A stretch of 64,000 nt of DNA from CAINVV01 sp037137375. GTDB taxonomy: Bacteria; Bacteroidota; Bacteroidia; Bacteroidales; Prolixibacteraceae. Positions 1-8,896 of the stretch are shown here, one piece after another (within the stretch, counting starts at the first letter, position 1; each line of letters starts with the position of its first letter). The stretch is taken from positions 248,001-312,000 of the forward strand of contig JBAXKJ010000001.1 of the NCBI GenBank assembly GCA_037137375.1, written 5' to 3'. The notes below the pieces were generated by a model. It made no database searches, had not been told where the DNA came from, and saw only the letters and a program-made list of their open reading frames with translations. The translations under genes and the position numbers were made by a program.

Positions 1-1
1 T

Positions 2-517
2 ATAAAGAACATTACGGTTGAAGAGGATAAGACCATCGAGATCAATGAAACGCTCGTCGGTGATAAAAAAGTAACCGCCAAGGCTCAAGTTGAAGAAAAA
101 AGAAACGAAAAAGCGAAGGATCAAGATTTTATTAAAGATCAACCAAAAACGCAAATATTACCTGATAAACAGATTGATACACCAAAATACTCGGCTGATT
201 ATTACAAATATAAGAAGGGAAAAACGACATGGCTGATATCAGCCATAGTAAGTGCCGGTGTTGGAACGTATTCTTATTTACAGTCAGGAACCTATTACGA
301 CCAATACCAGACTGCCACCACAGATGCTGAATCAATTTTCAACAAGGCAAAGTTATTCAATTCAATTTCACCTGTAGCCTTTGCGGTTGCTGGTCTCTGT
401 ACGGTTGAATTTATTCTAAAGTCAGGCAAACAGAGTAAAGCCAAGAAGCAGACAATAGGATTTAATGTAGTGCCAACACCTGATGGAGCATTCTTTGGAC
501 TAGCCTATCGTTTTTGA
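2..517 (+). CDS. C-terminal part of an envelope protein (possibly PEGA-domain type), 5' truncated by the window edge
   Basis: An open frame runs from the window edge to a TGA at 515-517, about 171 residues. It begins with a segment reading KNITVEEDKTIEINETL, which resembles the end of a PEGA-type surface repeat. A charged Lys/Glu-rich linker follows. Next come two hydrophobic stretches (around TTWLISAIVSAGVGTYSYL and SPVAFAVAGLCTVEFIL), and the protein ends in FGLAYRF, a C-terminus of the aromatic kind common in Bacteroidota envelope proteins. The 28-base gap to the next lipoprotein gene, on the same strand, suggests co-transcription. The PEGA assignment rests on one short segment and is tentative; the coding frame itself is well supported. 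Confidence 0.6.
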   Translation: MKNITVEEDKTIEINETLVGDKKVTAKAQVEEKRNEKAKDQDFIKDQPKTQILPDKQIDTPKYSADYYKYKKGKTTWLISAIVSAGVGTYSYLQSGTYYDQYQTATTDAESIFNKAKLFNSISPVAFAVAGLCTVEFILKSGKQSKAKKQTIGFNVVPTPDGAFFGLAYRF

Positions 518-544
518 AGAGTAAACCTAGCAAAATCACAAACT

Positions 545-3500
545 ATGAAACGCAGCATTATTTACATATTCCTTCTTCTGTCAGTTTTATCATGCAGGAA
601 ATTGGAACAAAACAATCCTTTCGACTCAGCTTGTCCCAAAGAAATATGGACACCTACTGACTTTAAGGCTGTACAAAATGGCACCTCAGTTACGCTGACC
701 TGGAGTCAGCCGATGAATAATATTTCAGGATTCAAACTGACTAAAATGGTTGATCCGGGATCAGCAACCGACTTGACTCCTCAATCAAAGGGAATTACAA
801 CACTTGTAGATCCAACTTTAACAGGAGGTAAATTGCATACTTATACCCTCGTTGCCTATGCTGGAAACAACCAAAGCAATATTGTCACAGCAACTGTAAC
901 CCCAATTTTGGCAGCTGGAGGAATTACCACCGCAGCTGCAGCTTCAATTACAGCAATCTCTGCGACTTCTGGCGCAACTATTGCTTCCGATGGTGGATCA
1001 ACGATAACGGCCAGAGGTGTCTGTTGGGCAACAACTACAGCTCCAACAATTGCAGGAAGCAAAACTACAGACGGGACAGGAACAGGAACATTTACAAGTT
1101 CTATCACCGGACTTGTAGCAAATACGATTTACTTTGTCCGTGCTTATGCCACCAATTCTGTTGGAACCACTTATGGGACTGAGATTTCATTCAGAACCTT
1201 TACAGGTATTTCAACTATATCAACAACAAATGCAACAAACATAACGGCTTTAACAGCTACAAGTGGTGGAAACATAACATCAGACGGAGGAGCAGCTATA
1301 ACTGCACGGGGGGTCTGTTGGGCAACGACCTCTAATCCGACAATTGCCGGAAGCAAGACCACTGATGGAGCAGGGATTGGGACATTTTCAAGTGCACTAA
1401 CCAATTTAACTCCAAATACTACATATTACGTCAGAACCTATTCTACTAATTCAACTGGTACGACTTATGGCAATGAAGTTACTTTTAAAACATTAACTGG
1501 TATATCGATCCTTACCACCGCGGGAATAACAAACATCACTTTATCCACAGCATCTGGCGGAGGTACCATTATAGATGATGGAGGAGCTGCAATAACTGCA
1601 CGCGGAATATGTTGGGGATCAGCAACTAATCCAACAATAAATGGGAGTAAAACAACCGATGGCGCAGGAATTGGATCATTTACAAGTTCAATGGCAGGTT
1701 TAACGCCAAACACAACCTACTACGTAAGAACATACGCTACTAACGCAATTGGAACGACCTATGGAAACGAGGTATCTTTTAAATCATTGACTGGAATTTC
1801 TTCGCTCACAACCGCAAGCTTAACCAATATAACAGCATCCACCGCAAATGGTGGAGGGACAATTACTGATGATGGTGGATCGGCAATTACGGCACGGGGT
1901 GTTTGTTGGGGAACAGCGACCAATCCAACAATAACGGGGAGTAAGACAGTTGACGGTTCTGGGACAGGAACCTTTATAAGTTCCATATCTGGCTTAATCG
2001 CAGGTACAACCTATTATGTCAGAGCATATTCCACCAACAGCCTTGGAACGTATTATGGAAATAGCGTGTCATTTACATCACAGCTTAGTCCTATTGTTTT
2101 CAACTCAAGTAAATCCTATGGATCACTAAATGATGTTGATGGGAATACATACAAAACGATAACTATTGGAACTCAAACCTGGTTAGCCGAGAATTTAAAG
2201 ACCACAAAATATAATGATGGAACCGATATTCCTCTCATTACAGATGGTAATGCTTGGCCGAAACTAACCTCTTCAGGTTATTGCTGGTACAATAACGACA
2301 TGGCTGCTTATAAAAGTGTTTATGGGGCACTATATAATTGGTACACTATTAATACAGGAAAGCTGTGTCCTTCTGGCTGGCATGTGCCCGATATTACTGA
2401 ATATCTGACGTTGATAAATTATTTAGGAGGTAGTAGTATCGCTGGAGGAAAATTAAAAGAAGGAGGGACTACTCATTGGGACAGTCCAAATACAAATGCC
2501 ACTAATGAGACTGGATTTTCCGCGATTCCGAGTGGGTTGAGATTTGACAATGCAGTTTTCGACCACTCAAGATTATATAGTGATTTCTGGTTATCGACAG
2601 AATATGATGCGAACAATGCCTATTCTCATATAAATGGTTCAAATGGGGATTATGATCAGCAAGGTTCTGTTTTAAAAACTAGAGGTGAATCAGTAAGATG
2701 TCTTCAAAATCAAGCACCAACGGTTACTACAATTACAGTTTCAAATGTTACATCTTCAACTTGTTCAACAGGTGGAAACATCCCAAGTGATGGCGGAATA
2801 ACAGTTACTGCAAGGGGTGTTTGTTGGAGTACAACAACTGCTCCAACCATTTCCAATAGTAAAACGACTGATGGAACTGGTACAGGAAGCTTTACAAGTT
2901 CAATTACCGGATTAACAGCCGGAACCACCTATTATGTTAGAGCTTATGCGACAAATAGTGGAGGAACGGCTTACGGCAATGAGGTGAGTTTTAAAACAAC
3001 TTCAGTTGTTACAGGTTCAGTTACCGATGCGGATGGAAATGTTTATTCAACAATTACAATTGGCAAACAGGTTTGGATGGGTTCTAACCTGAAAACAACT
3101 AAGTATAATGACAATACCGCAATTCCTTTGGTTACAGACAATACTGCCTGGGCAGCTCTTACAACCCCGAGTTATTGCTGGTACAATAACGATGCAACTA
3201 CTAATAAAAATACGTATGGTGCTTTATACAACTGGTACACTGTCAACACTGGCAAACTCTGTCCAACAGGATGGCATGTTCCAACTGACCCTGAATGGAC
3301 AGTATTGACCACCTATTTAGGAGGCCAAAGTGTTGCAGGTGGTAAATTGAAAGAAACTGGGACAAACCACTGGTTGGCTCCAAACTCTGGTGCCACTAAT
3401 GAAACTAGTTTTACAGGTATGCCTGGTGGCTGCCGTTTTGCTAGTGGTGAATTTTACTATATAAACAATGATGGACGATGGTGGAGTACTTCATTAAGTA

Positions 3501-4801
3501 GTATTGATCGTGCAATACAATTCATCATGGTTTCATATAATGGCACTGGCTGGCAAAGTCCAAGCGATTTTGGACCAGGATATAGTGTTCGCTGCATTTC
3601 AGGTGAATTAACACCTCCAACTCTCTCAACTACTGCAATTTCAGGTATTACTTCGACTTTAGCTGCCTCTGGTGGAAACATTTCCAGTGAAGGAGGTGCA
3701 GCTGTAACAGCACGAGGGGTTTGTTGGAATACCACATCAAATCCCACTATTGCCAATCCAAAAACAACTGATGGAACAGGAACAGGATCTTTTACAAGTT
3801 CTATGACGGGATTATCGCCAGGTACTACCTATTATGTAAGAGCTTATGCAATAAATAGTGGAGGCACGTCCTACGGCAACGAGATTAACTTTACAACAGC
3901 CGCAACTCTTCCAACCTTTAACCCTTCATCTACTTACTCTTATACATCCACTTCAATTACCATTGGAAATACTATAACTTCCGATGGGGGTGCTTCAGTA
4001 ACTGCTAAAGGTGTTTGCTGGAGTACAGCCACCTCTCCAACCACCTCCAACAGTAAAACAACTGATGGATCAGGATCTGGAAACTATACGAGCAATATAA
4101 CTGGTTTGACCGCCGGAACCACTTATTACATCCGTCCTTATGCAATAAATAGTATTGGAACGGTATATGGAAGCCAGGTCACAATAACAACTGCTGCCGC
4201 AGTACCACTGACGGTGACTGACGCTGATGGAAATGTTTATTCAACCGTTACCATTGGCACTCAGCTTTGGATGGCATCTAATCTTAAAACAACGAAATAC
4301 AATGACAATTCAGCTATCCCTTTGGTTACAGACAACACAGCTTGGGCAAACTTAACTACTCCAGGTTATTGCTGGTACAACAACGATGCTACCACATACA
4401 AAAGTACTTACGGCGCTTTATACAACTGGTACACAGTAAACACAGGCAAACTCTGCCCAACGGGATGGCATGTTCCAAGTGATTCTGAATGGTCAACATT
4501 AACTACCTTTTTGGGTGGAGTGACAGTTTCTGGAGGCAAATTGAAAGAGACAGGGATAACCCATTGGACTACTCCAAACACTAACGCCACCAATGAAAGC
4601 GGATTTACGGGGTTGCCAGGTGGGCAACGATTTACTTATGGGACATTTGACCAAATTGGTGTCATCGGTTACTGGTGGAGTTCAACGGAAAGTAATGCAA
4701 ATCAATCATTTGGTCGCTATCTAAATTATGGATCAAACATTACTGTCACGATCAGTAACAACAAGTATTTTGGTTTTTCGATACGCTGCCTGAAAGATTG
4801 A
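545..4801 (+). CDS. Large surface lipoprotein with repeated FN3-like modules and three FISUMP domains
   Basis: The 1,418-residue protein starts with a lipoprotein signal (hydrophobic stretch ending LLLSVLSC, lipidated Cys about residue 17). A fibronectin-III-like segment follows (about 35-115). Seven copies of a roughly 98-residue module marked by SDGG..ITARGVCW and TTYYVRAYATNS follow. Three copies of the Fibrobacter succinogenes major paralogous (FISUMP) domain lie near residues 528-722, 826-1020 and 1223-1418, each carrying DGN.Y.T.TIG, GALYNWYTVNTGKLCP.GWHVP and a terminal S.RC. The order is four modules, FISUMP, one module, FISUMP, two modules, FISUMP. There is no T9SS sorting tail, so outer-membrane lipid anchoring is the likely localisation. 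The family's function is not established; adhesion or glycan binding is only a guess. Confidence 0.85.
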   Translation: MKRSIIYIFLLLSVLSCRKLEQNNPFDSACPKEIWTPTDFKAVQNGTSVTLTWSQPMNNISGFKLTKMVDPGSATDLTPQSKGITTLVDPTLTGGKLHTYTLVAYAGNNQSNIVTATVTPILAAGGITTAAAASITAISATSGATIASDGGSTITARGVCWATTTAPTIAGSKTTDGTGTGTFTSSITGLVANTIYFVRAYATNSVGTTYGTEISFRTFTGISTISTTNATNITALTATSGGNITSDGGAAITARGVCWATTSNPTIAGSKTTDGAGIGTFSSALTNLTPNTTYYVRTYSTNSTGTTYGNEVTFKTLTGISILTTAGITNITLSTASGGGTIIDDGGAAITARGICWGSATNPTINGSKTTDGAGIGSFTSSMAGLTPNTTYYVRTYATNAIGTTYGNEVSFKSLTGISSLTTASLTNITASTANGGGTITDDGGSAITARGVCWGTATNPTITGSKTVDGSGTGTFISSISGLIAGTTYYVRAYSTNSLGTYYGNSVSFTSQLSPIVFNSSKSYGSLNDVDGNTYKTITIGTQTWLAENLKTTKYNDGTDIPLITDGNAWPKLTSSGYCWYNNDMAAYKSVYGALYNWYTINTGKLCPSGWHVPDITEYLTLINYLGGSSIAGGKLKEGGTTHWDSPNTNATNETGFSAIPSGLRFDNAVFDHSRLYSDFWLSTEYDANNAYSHINGSNGDYDQQGSVLKTRGESVRCLQNQAPTVTTITVSNVTSSTCSTGGNIPSDGGITVTARGVCWSTTTAPTISNSKTTDGTGTGSFTSSITGLTAGTTYYVRAYATNSGGTAYGNEVSFKTTSVVTGSVTDADGNVYSTITIGKQVWMGSNLKTTKYNDNTAIPLVTDNTAWAALTTPSYCWYNNDATTNKNTYGALYNWYTVNTGKLCPTGWHVPTDPEWTVLTTYLGGQSVAGGKLKETGTNHWLAPNSGATNETSFTGMPGGCRFASGEFYYINNDGRWWSTSLSSIDRAIQFIMVSYNGTGWQSPSDFGPGYSVRCISGELTPPTLSTTAISGITSTLAASGGNISSEGGAAVTARGVCWNTTSNPTIANPKTTDGTGTGSFTSSMTGLSPGTTYYVRAYAINSGGTSYGNEINFTTAATLPTFNPSSTYSYTSTSITIGNTITSDGGASVTAKGVCWSTATSPTTSNSKTTDGSGSGNYTSNITGLTAGTTYYIRPYAINSIGTVYGSQVTITTAAAVPLTVTDADGNVYSTVTIGTQLWMASNLKTTKYNDNSAIPLVTDNTAWANLTTPGYCWYNNDATTYKSTYGALYNWYTVNTGKLCPTGWHVPSDSEWSTLTTFLGGVTVSGGKLKETGITHWTTPNTNATNESGFTGLPGGQRFTYGTFDQIGVIGYWWSSTESNANQSFGRYLNYGSNITVTISNNKYFGFSIRCLKD
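911..2086 (+). repeat. Four in-phase tandem repeats of 294 bp inside the FISUMP lipoprotein gene
   Basis: Equivalent points of the repeat (the GGxGGA.C codons before ITARG(V/I)CW) fall at 992, 1286, 1580 and 1874, exactly 294 bases apart, and unit boundaries near 1205, 1499 and 1793 keep the same period. Each unit encodes 98 residues. Further, more diverged copies lie between the FISUMP domains at about 2.7-3.0, 3.6-3.9 and 3.9-4.2 kb. The exact period without indels suggests in-frame amplification by recombination. Confidence 0.85.
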
Positions 4802-4988
4802 TATGCGCGATGAGCGCGAAGCGGTGAAGGGCGCACACCCTTTTGAGCTAAGCTCGTAACTGTTGCAAGGATTATAGAAATGAAATTTAATAATAACAAC
4901 ATATGGATCAAGCGTATAGTAAGAGCCAAAAATAAATTGGTCAATTATGGACTTTAGCTTGATCATCTAATGCTTTACAAATGAATCC

Positions 4989-5216
4989 ATGAATATTTCA
5001 AAACGTATATCTTTGTTTATCTGCATTCTAGTGGTTAGCAGTTTTATTAATCAGCTCAAATCTCAAAGTATTGCGGACATTCAGGCTGATCGTCAAACTT
5101 ACCTCTGTGGATTGGGAAGCGGATCAAGTTTAGTAGAAGCCAGATCAGGCTACCCAAGTATTATATTTTTAGAGTTAGCAGAAGAAAATCAATGGTATTC
5201 ACTTTTCAAACCATGA
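4989..5216 (+). pseudogene. Remnant of a secreted-protein gene (N-terminal 50-odd residues only)
   Basis: The frame begins with a convincing signal peptide (ISLFICILVVSSFINQLKSQ). It then reads SIADIQADRQTYLCGLGSGSS, a pattern I associate with the N-terminus of larger Bacteroidota secreted proteins of the LPP20-like kind, in which a 'DR..Y.wG.G.g.s...A...AL..L' segment opens a much longer mature protein. After about position 5150 the reading becomes unlike that family, and the frame ends at 5216 inside the 3' end of the opposite-strand toxin gene. I read this as a gene cut by arrival of the toxin-antitoxin DNA. It could instead be a short genuine secreted peptide; the family match is from memory. 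Confidence 0.4.
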
Positions 5217-5498
5217 TTCGGGATTTCGATACATACAAATTACTGCTAGTACGAAAATCGTTTCGGTTTGTTGATCAATGAAATAGTGAACCATGTAAGG
5301 GAATTTTTTCACAATTGCTGTACGAATAGTTTTATATCTAACCGCAAATCCGGAAGGATTCTTTTGTATGAGATCAAGTGTTGTCTGAGTGTATTTGAAA
5401 AAATGAAACCCCAAATCCGTCTGTTGATCATTGTACCAATCAATAGCCTCTATAATATCAAGCCTGGCAGAAGGATTGATGATTATTTTATAAGCCAT
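5199..5498 (-). CDS. RelE/ParE-family toxin
   Basis: The 99-residue basic protein has the RelE/ParE plan: an N-terminal strand (YKIIINPSARLDIIEAIDWYN), a long helical pair, then RTAIVKKFPYMVHYFID and a last strand ending YRNPESWFEK. In this superfamily the product inhibits either DNA gyrase (ParE) or ribosome-bound mRNA (RelE); the sequence alone does not decide which. Its start overlaps the end of the upstream antitoxin gene by 11 bases, the usual antitoxin-first arrangement, so the two are almost certainly translated together. The 3' end overlaps the broken secreted-protein frame on the other strand. Confidence 0.8.
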   Translation of the reverse strand: MAYKIIINPSARLDIIEAIDWYNDQQTDLGFHFFKYTQTTLDLIQKNPSGFAVRYKTIRTAIVKKFPYMVHYFIDQQTETIFVLAVICMYRNPESWFEK

Positions 5499-5709
5499 AT
5501 TTGTCTTTTATATCTTTTTGCACAGCATCCCATGGAAGGTATTCTCCGGATTTATCTTCAATTCTTTGATCCAGAATCGCTTTGTGCCATTGAGGAATAT
5601 CCTCGTTGTCAGAAACGTATTCAATTTTTTTGACGAATGAAACACTGTTCATTAATTCGATGAAGATGTTTTCTTTATCATCTTGTATAGTTACTGAGAA
5701 TACTTTCAT
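5488..5709 (-). CDS. Antitoxin of the RelE/ParE module
   Basis: A 73-residue, mostly helical acidic protein (MKVFSVTIQDDKENIFIELMNSV...) directly upstream of and overlapping the RelE/ParE-like toxin. It has the N-terminal beta strand and 'F.k.i' pattern of small Bacteroidota addiction-module proteins, and the C-terminal part (residues 40-73) would be the toxin-wrapping segment. In such modules the antitoxin neutralises the toxin and, with it, represses the promoter. The sequence 5738-5745 on the minus strand (TATATTTA) is a one-mismatch fit to the Bacteroidota -7 element and could serve the pair. Identification depends mainly on size and position. Confidence 0.65.
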   Translation of the reverse strand: MKVFSVTIQDDKENIFIELMNSVSFVKKIEYVSDNEDIPQWHKAILDQRIEDKSGEYLPWDAVQKDIKDKYGL

Positions 5710-5719
5710 CTTTGAATAA

Positions 5720-5905
5720 TTAGACTGGATTGTACCGTAAATATACTATCAATAAGGTAAAACAAGTTCCAATAATTGAAAAATTACTGAATGATCTGAA
5801 GAAGTATTTATCCGTTGTTTCAGTAATAATAACAGCTGGTCTGACTTTTCTGTTTGTATGTTCTGCAAATGGGAATGGGATAAGAATAATGTCTCCAATT
5901 TTCAT
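5720..5905 (-). pseudogene. Truncated MazF/PemK-type toxin gene
   Basis: Residues 1-34 (MKIGDIILIPFPFAEHTNRK, then VRPAVIITET) are a clear MazF/PemK N-terminus, including the GDI.L.PFPF and RPA(V/L)I motifs of this mRNA-cleaving toxin fold. Members normally run to roughly 110 residues. Here the match stops after about residue 36 and the frame ends at 61 with an unrelated tail. Just beyond it, at 5709, the other toxin-antitoxin pair begins. The C-terminal half appears to have been lost when that pair arrived, so the toxin is probably inactive. Confidence 0.7.
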
Positions 5906-5909
5906 TTGG

Positions 5910-6125
5910 TTAAACTTTGGCCTTTAAATAATCCTGGTAAATATCTTCTCTTGGATCCTCTAAATAACCAAGTCCATCCGTTTGTGAAGAAAATTCACGT
6001 AATTCATTATCAAGTTGTTGTATCTCTTCAATAAAAGTCACAACAACTTTGTACCTCTTCTTCTCGGCAATTTTGTCCGTTATCTTAACCACTTTACCAT
6101 CATATATGCCATTTACTGCAAACAT
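5910..6125 (-). CDS. Antitoxin-like protein paired with the truncated MazF
   Basis: About 71 residues from an ATG at 6123-6125 (an in-frame TTG 30 bases further upstream is possible but less likely). It reads MFAVNGIYDGKVVKITDKI, then a KVVVTF strand, and ends with a polar helical tail containing GYLEDPREDIYQDYLK. This two-part plan, a small beta DNA-binding-like head and a tail that would bind toxin, is typical of antitoxins encoded just upstream of Bacteroidota MazF/PemK genes. The stop at 5910 is 4 bases before the mazF start at 5905. With its toxin broken it may be an orphan. Confidence 0.6.
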   Translation of the reverse strand: MFAVNGIYDGKVVKITDKIAEKKRYKVVVTFIEEIQQLDNELREFSSQTDGLGYLEDPREDIYQDYLKAKV

Positions 6126-6337
6126 AATTTTACTTTTCACAAATATACACTTCAAAATTGAAATTTGATTGGTCGGGTATGATTAACTTACTGGAGCAAT
6201 TTCTCAATTCCTATTCTGCTTCCTCAAGTATTGTCCCAGCCCAATTCCATTCTGCACCAAATCAAAAATCCGAACTGAAATTGATGTGATTAAACTGATT
6301 TTGTTGATGTTACTTGTCACGTTGCTTAGTTTCTTTC

Positions 6338-7108
6338 CTATTTACGTAAATAGATGAAATGCTTCAGGAGCAGTACAGGCTCCTCACCTTGCAGGTTGTA
6401 AAAATCCTCCAAAAAGGAATTGAACGGTTTTTGTCCCTCCAGGGCGATACGCTTTGCTTCTGACGTAAGATCTTCAAATTCAAGGGTAACCGTCCGTTTG
6501 GGTAGGAAGAAAATCAGATTGGCCAGTACATAAAATATCCCTTTTGATAGCTGAGCAAAAAAATCAGGTGACTTGCCTGTCCTGGCTTTTGAAAACATGC
6601 TTCCCCATAAACCGCTGATGCGGACACCAACCACAAGAACATCATCAGGCAGTTTCCCAACAATATGATGGGCCGATTTCTTATTGAATATCTTCTCATA
6701 ACCCTGTCCTGCTATTTGCCCGGCAGGATAAAGTACAATATTTCTCTTGCGTTTAAATGCTTTGATCACAGACCGGGAAATTACCTTTAATACTTGCGTG
6801 TCGCGACTGCCACTCTCCAAATCGCTGACCCTTATTGCTCCTAAAGATTTGAAAAATGATTTCGCTACCGGAATGTCATGATATTTTTCTGAGATGACGG
6901 GAGTTACGGTCGTGAACCGGTATAGATGACTTACAAGGATAAACGGATCTATCAAGGCCTGGTGGTTTGGTAAGATAAAAACAGGTGATTTTTGCTCGAA
7001 AACTTTGGAACCTTTTACCACAATTTTGTAGCGGCATCGGAGCAATAACCTCACTTTAAAGGCAATGATCTTCGATAAAATTAAAATAATTGAGTTAGGC
7101 ACAGGCAT
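6338..7108 (-). CDS. Lysophospholipid acyltransferase family protein (PlsC-like)
   Basis: A 256-residue protein with an N-terminal hydrophobic segment (residues 5-25) and the acyltransferase motif I NHQALID (His49, Asp54), the catalytic His/Asp pair of the PlsC/GPAT superfamily. The block near residue 127, YPAGQIAGQGYE, sits where the substrate-binding FPEGTR motif is expected but has Ala in place of the usual Glu. The family transfers acyl chains to lysophosphatidic acid or related glycerolipids at the inner membrane. The divergent motif leaves the acceptor open. It is divergent from the UMF1 transporter, with 138 bases between them, and stands alone on its strand. Confidence 0.75.
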   Translation of the reverse strand: MPVPNSIILILSKIIAFKVRLLLRCRYKIVVKGSKVFEQKSPVFILPNHQALIDPFILVSHLYRFTTVTPVISEKYHDIPVAKSFFKSLGAIRVSDLESGSRDTQVLKVISRSVIKAFKRKRNIVLYPAGQIAGQGYEKIFNKKSAHHIVGKLPDDVLVVGVRISGLWGSMFSKARTGKSPDFFAQLSKGIFYVLANLIFFLPKRTVTLEFEDLTSEAKRIALEGQKPFNSFLEDFYNLQGEEPVLLLKHFIYLRK

Positions 7109-7217
7109 TTGATCTTGGTTGTAACTATTTGATATTAGGCAAGCATCAGGTTTGCAATTTAGAAATAATGAACATATGAAAAAATCCCACTATCTGAATT
7201 TTTTCACAATAAAAATA

Positions 7218-7225
7218 TATTTTTG
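7218..7225 (+). promoter_or_regulatory. Candidate -7 element for the UMF1 transporter gene
   Basis: TATTTTTG fits the Bacteroidota -7 consensus TAnnTTTG and lies 21 bases before the ATG at 7247. No good -33 TTG is visible 19-23 bases upstream, so support is partial. Confidence 0.35.
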
Positions 7226-7246
7226 TAAGTAACTAATCTAATTGCC

Positions 7247-8557
7247 ATGACCAGACCCATCTTACCCATTAACTCAAAGAAAGTTATCAATGCCTGGTGT
7301 TCGTACGACATCGCAAATTCTGCTTACATTTTAAGTGTGAATACCGTATTATACCCAATCTACTACCAAATTGTAACCAAGAATGCCTTTGGTTCGGAAA
7401 TGGTGAAGTTTTTGGGCGTAAGTATCAAGAATACTGTGCTATATGAGTATGCCATTGCCTTGGGTTATCTGCTGGTGATTTTTCTGACCCTATCCTTATC
7501 GGGGATCGCTGATATGGGAGGCTATCGGAAACGGTTCATGCAGTCTTTTACGTTATTGGGGTCCATGGCTTGCATTGGATTATATTATTTTAATGGCGCC
7601 AATATTGGATTAGGACTTCTTTTACCCATGTTGGCGGTTCTGGGGTTTGCCGGCTCTCTGGTCTATTATAATTCATTTTTGCCAATCATTGCCACACCCG
7701 ACCTGCACGACCGCATAAGCGCCAGAGGCTTTTCTTTTGGCTACGCAGGAAGCATGCTTCTGCTGATATTCAATATTTTCTCTTTGGAAAACTATCAAAT
7801 GTTTGGCTTTGCAGATAAATTGGAGGCTATCAGGTTCTCCTTCATAGAAGTTGGTTTCTGGTGGTTACTGGTTTCTCAAATTGCCTTTTATTATTTGCGC
7901 GAAGATCGTAAAAAAGTCAAATTGGATACGACCATTTTCACGAGGGGCTTTCATGAGGTCATCGTGGTATTCGGCTATATCAAAAAGCACAAATCGATGT
8001 CCCGATTTCTCCTTTCCTTCTTCTTCTTTAGCATGGGCGTCCAAACAGTCATCATTGTCGCTTCACTTTTTGGCAAGGCTGAATTGGGGATCACAGATAC
8101 GAAGCTCATTATGACTATACTGATCATACAGTTGGTAGCAATTTTGGGGGCATTCATATTTGGAAGGGTATCTTCCCGTTTCGGAAATAAAACTTCACTA
8201 ATGTGGATGCTAGCAATCTGGATATTTATTTGTATATCAGCTTATTTAGTTCATGACGAGTACCAATTTTATACTTTAGCTGCCATGGTTGGCTTGGTTA
8301 TGGGAGGAATCCAATCTCAGGCACGTTCGACCTGGTCTAAATTAATTCCTGCCGGGAATAATGATACTGCCTCTTATTTCAGTTTCTATGACAGTACCGA
8401 AAAACTAGCAATCGTCATTGGAATGTTGGGATTTGGTTTGATTGAGCAACTCACCGGCAGCATGAGGAACAGCACTTTGTTATTGTCGCTGTTTTTTATT
8501 GTCAGTTTGGTGATTATTGCTGTGACCAAATTGGAAAAGGAAGAAACGCCATTATAA
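7247..8557 (+). CDS. MFS transporter of the UMF1 / Atg22-like family
   Basis: A 436-residue integral membrane protein with about 12 hydrophobic segments. The opening (INAWCSYDIANSAYILSVNT) contains the 'W..YD.ANSAY' signature of the UMF1 family, the bacterial relatives of yeast vacuolar effluxer Atg22. The long second loop and the C-terminal GGIQSQARSTWSKLIPA segment (the 'GG.Qs.sRs...lip' motif) also fit. Substrates of bacterial members are not established; export of amino acids or other small metabolites is the general inference. The 3' end overlaps the convergent HPt gene by 6 bases. Confidence 0.85.
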   Translation: MTRPILPINSKKVINAWCSYDIANSAYILSVNTVLYPIYYQIVTKNAFGSEMVKFLGVSIKNTVLYEYAIALGYLLVIFLTLSLSGIADMGGYRKRFMQSFTLLGSMACIGLYYFNGANIGLGLLLPMLAVLGFAGSLVYYNSFLPIIATPDLHDRISARGFSFGYAGSMLLLIFNIFSLENYQMFGFADKLEAIRFSFIEVGFWWLLVSQIAFYYLREDRKKVKLDTTIFTRGFHEVIVVFGYIKKHKSMSRFLLSFFFFSMGVQTVIIVASLFGKAELGITDTKLIMTILIIQLVAILGAFIFGRVSSRFGNKTSLMWMLAIWIFICISAYLVHDEYQFYTLAAMVGLVMGGIQSQARSTWSKLIPAGNNDTASYFSFYDSTEKLAIVIGMLGFGLIEQLTGSMRNSTLLLSLFFIVSLVIIAVTKLEKEETPL

Positions 8558-8896
8558 GTTGGCGAGCTCTGTCTTGAGTTCTTCCAAAGCAGCCAGACAC
8601 TGTGTTTCAAAAAGCAAAATATACTTGGGATATTTCTCCTCATCAATGCCTTCAAGGGTCTTCAGTTGAAATGTTTTCATCTCCTTCTCCAGTTCATTCA
8701 TTCCCATGATCTGCAACGATGATTTTGCCTTATGTGCCTCCTTGCCGAGTGCAGCGTATTGTCTCGTTTCGTATAGATTTTTCATGTTTCTGATAAAATC
8801 CGGAACCTGAAGTGCGAACATTTCAATCATCTCTCGGATGACTTCATTGTTTCCTTCCGTGATTGTTCTGAGATACCTTAAATTTGTATAGGACAT
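8552..8896 (-). CDS. HPt (histidine phosphotransfer) domain protein
   Basis: A 114-residue all-helical protein. The segment AHKAKSSLQIMGM carries the HPt signature 'H..K.s....G', in which the His takes and passes a phosphoryl group between response-regulator receiver domains. The rest (EVIREMIEMFALQVPDFI at the front and a Glu-rich last helix) matches the four-helix bundle of free-standing HPt proteins. It would act in the cytoplasm as a relay in a multistep phosphorelay. No hybrid kinase is adjacent, so its partners lie elsewhere. It is convergent with the UMF1 transporter and faces gcvT across 160 bases. Confidence 0.8.
   Translation of the reverse strand: MSYTNLRYLRTITEGNNEVIREMIEMFALQVPDFIRNMKNLYETRQYAALGKEAHKAKSSLQIMGMNELEKEMKTFQLKTLEGIDEEKYPKYILLFETQCLAALEELKTELANL

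Noticed and set aside
856..1986. Series of reverse-strand open frames across the FISUMP lipoprotein gene
   Set aside because: They are evenly spaced shadows of the 294-bp repeats on the coding strand, with valine/proline-rich translations and no start context of their own.
4802..4988. GC-rich patch with small inverted repeats after the FISUMP gene
   Set aside because: GGGCGCACACCC-like repeats are present, but there is no T-run and no conserved element I can name.
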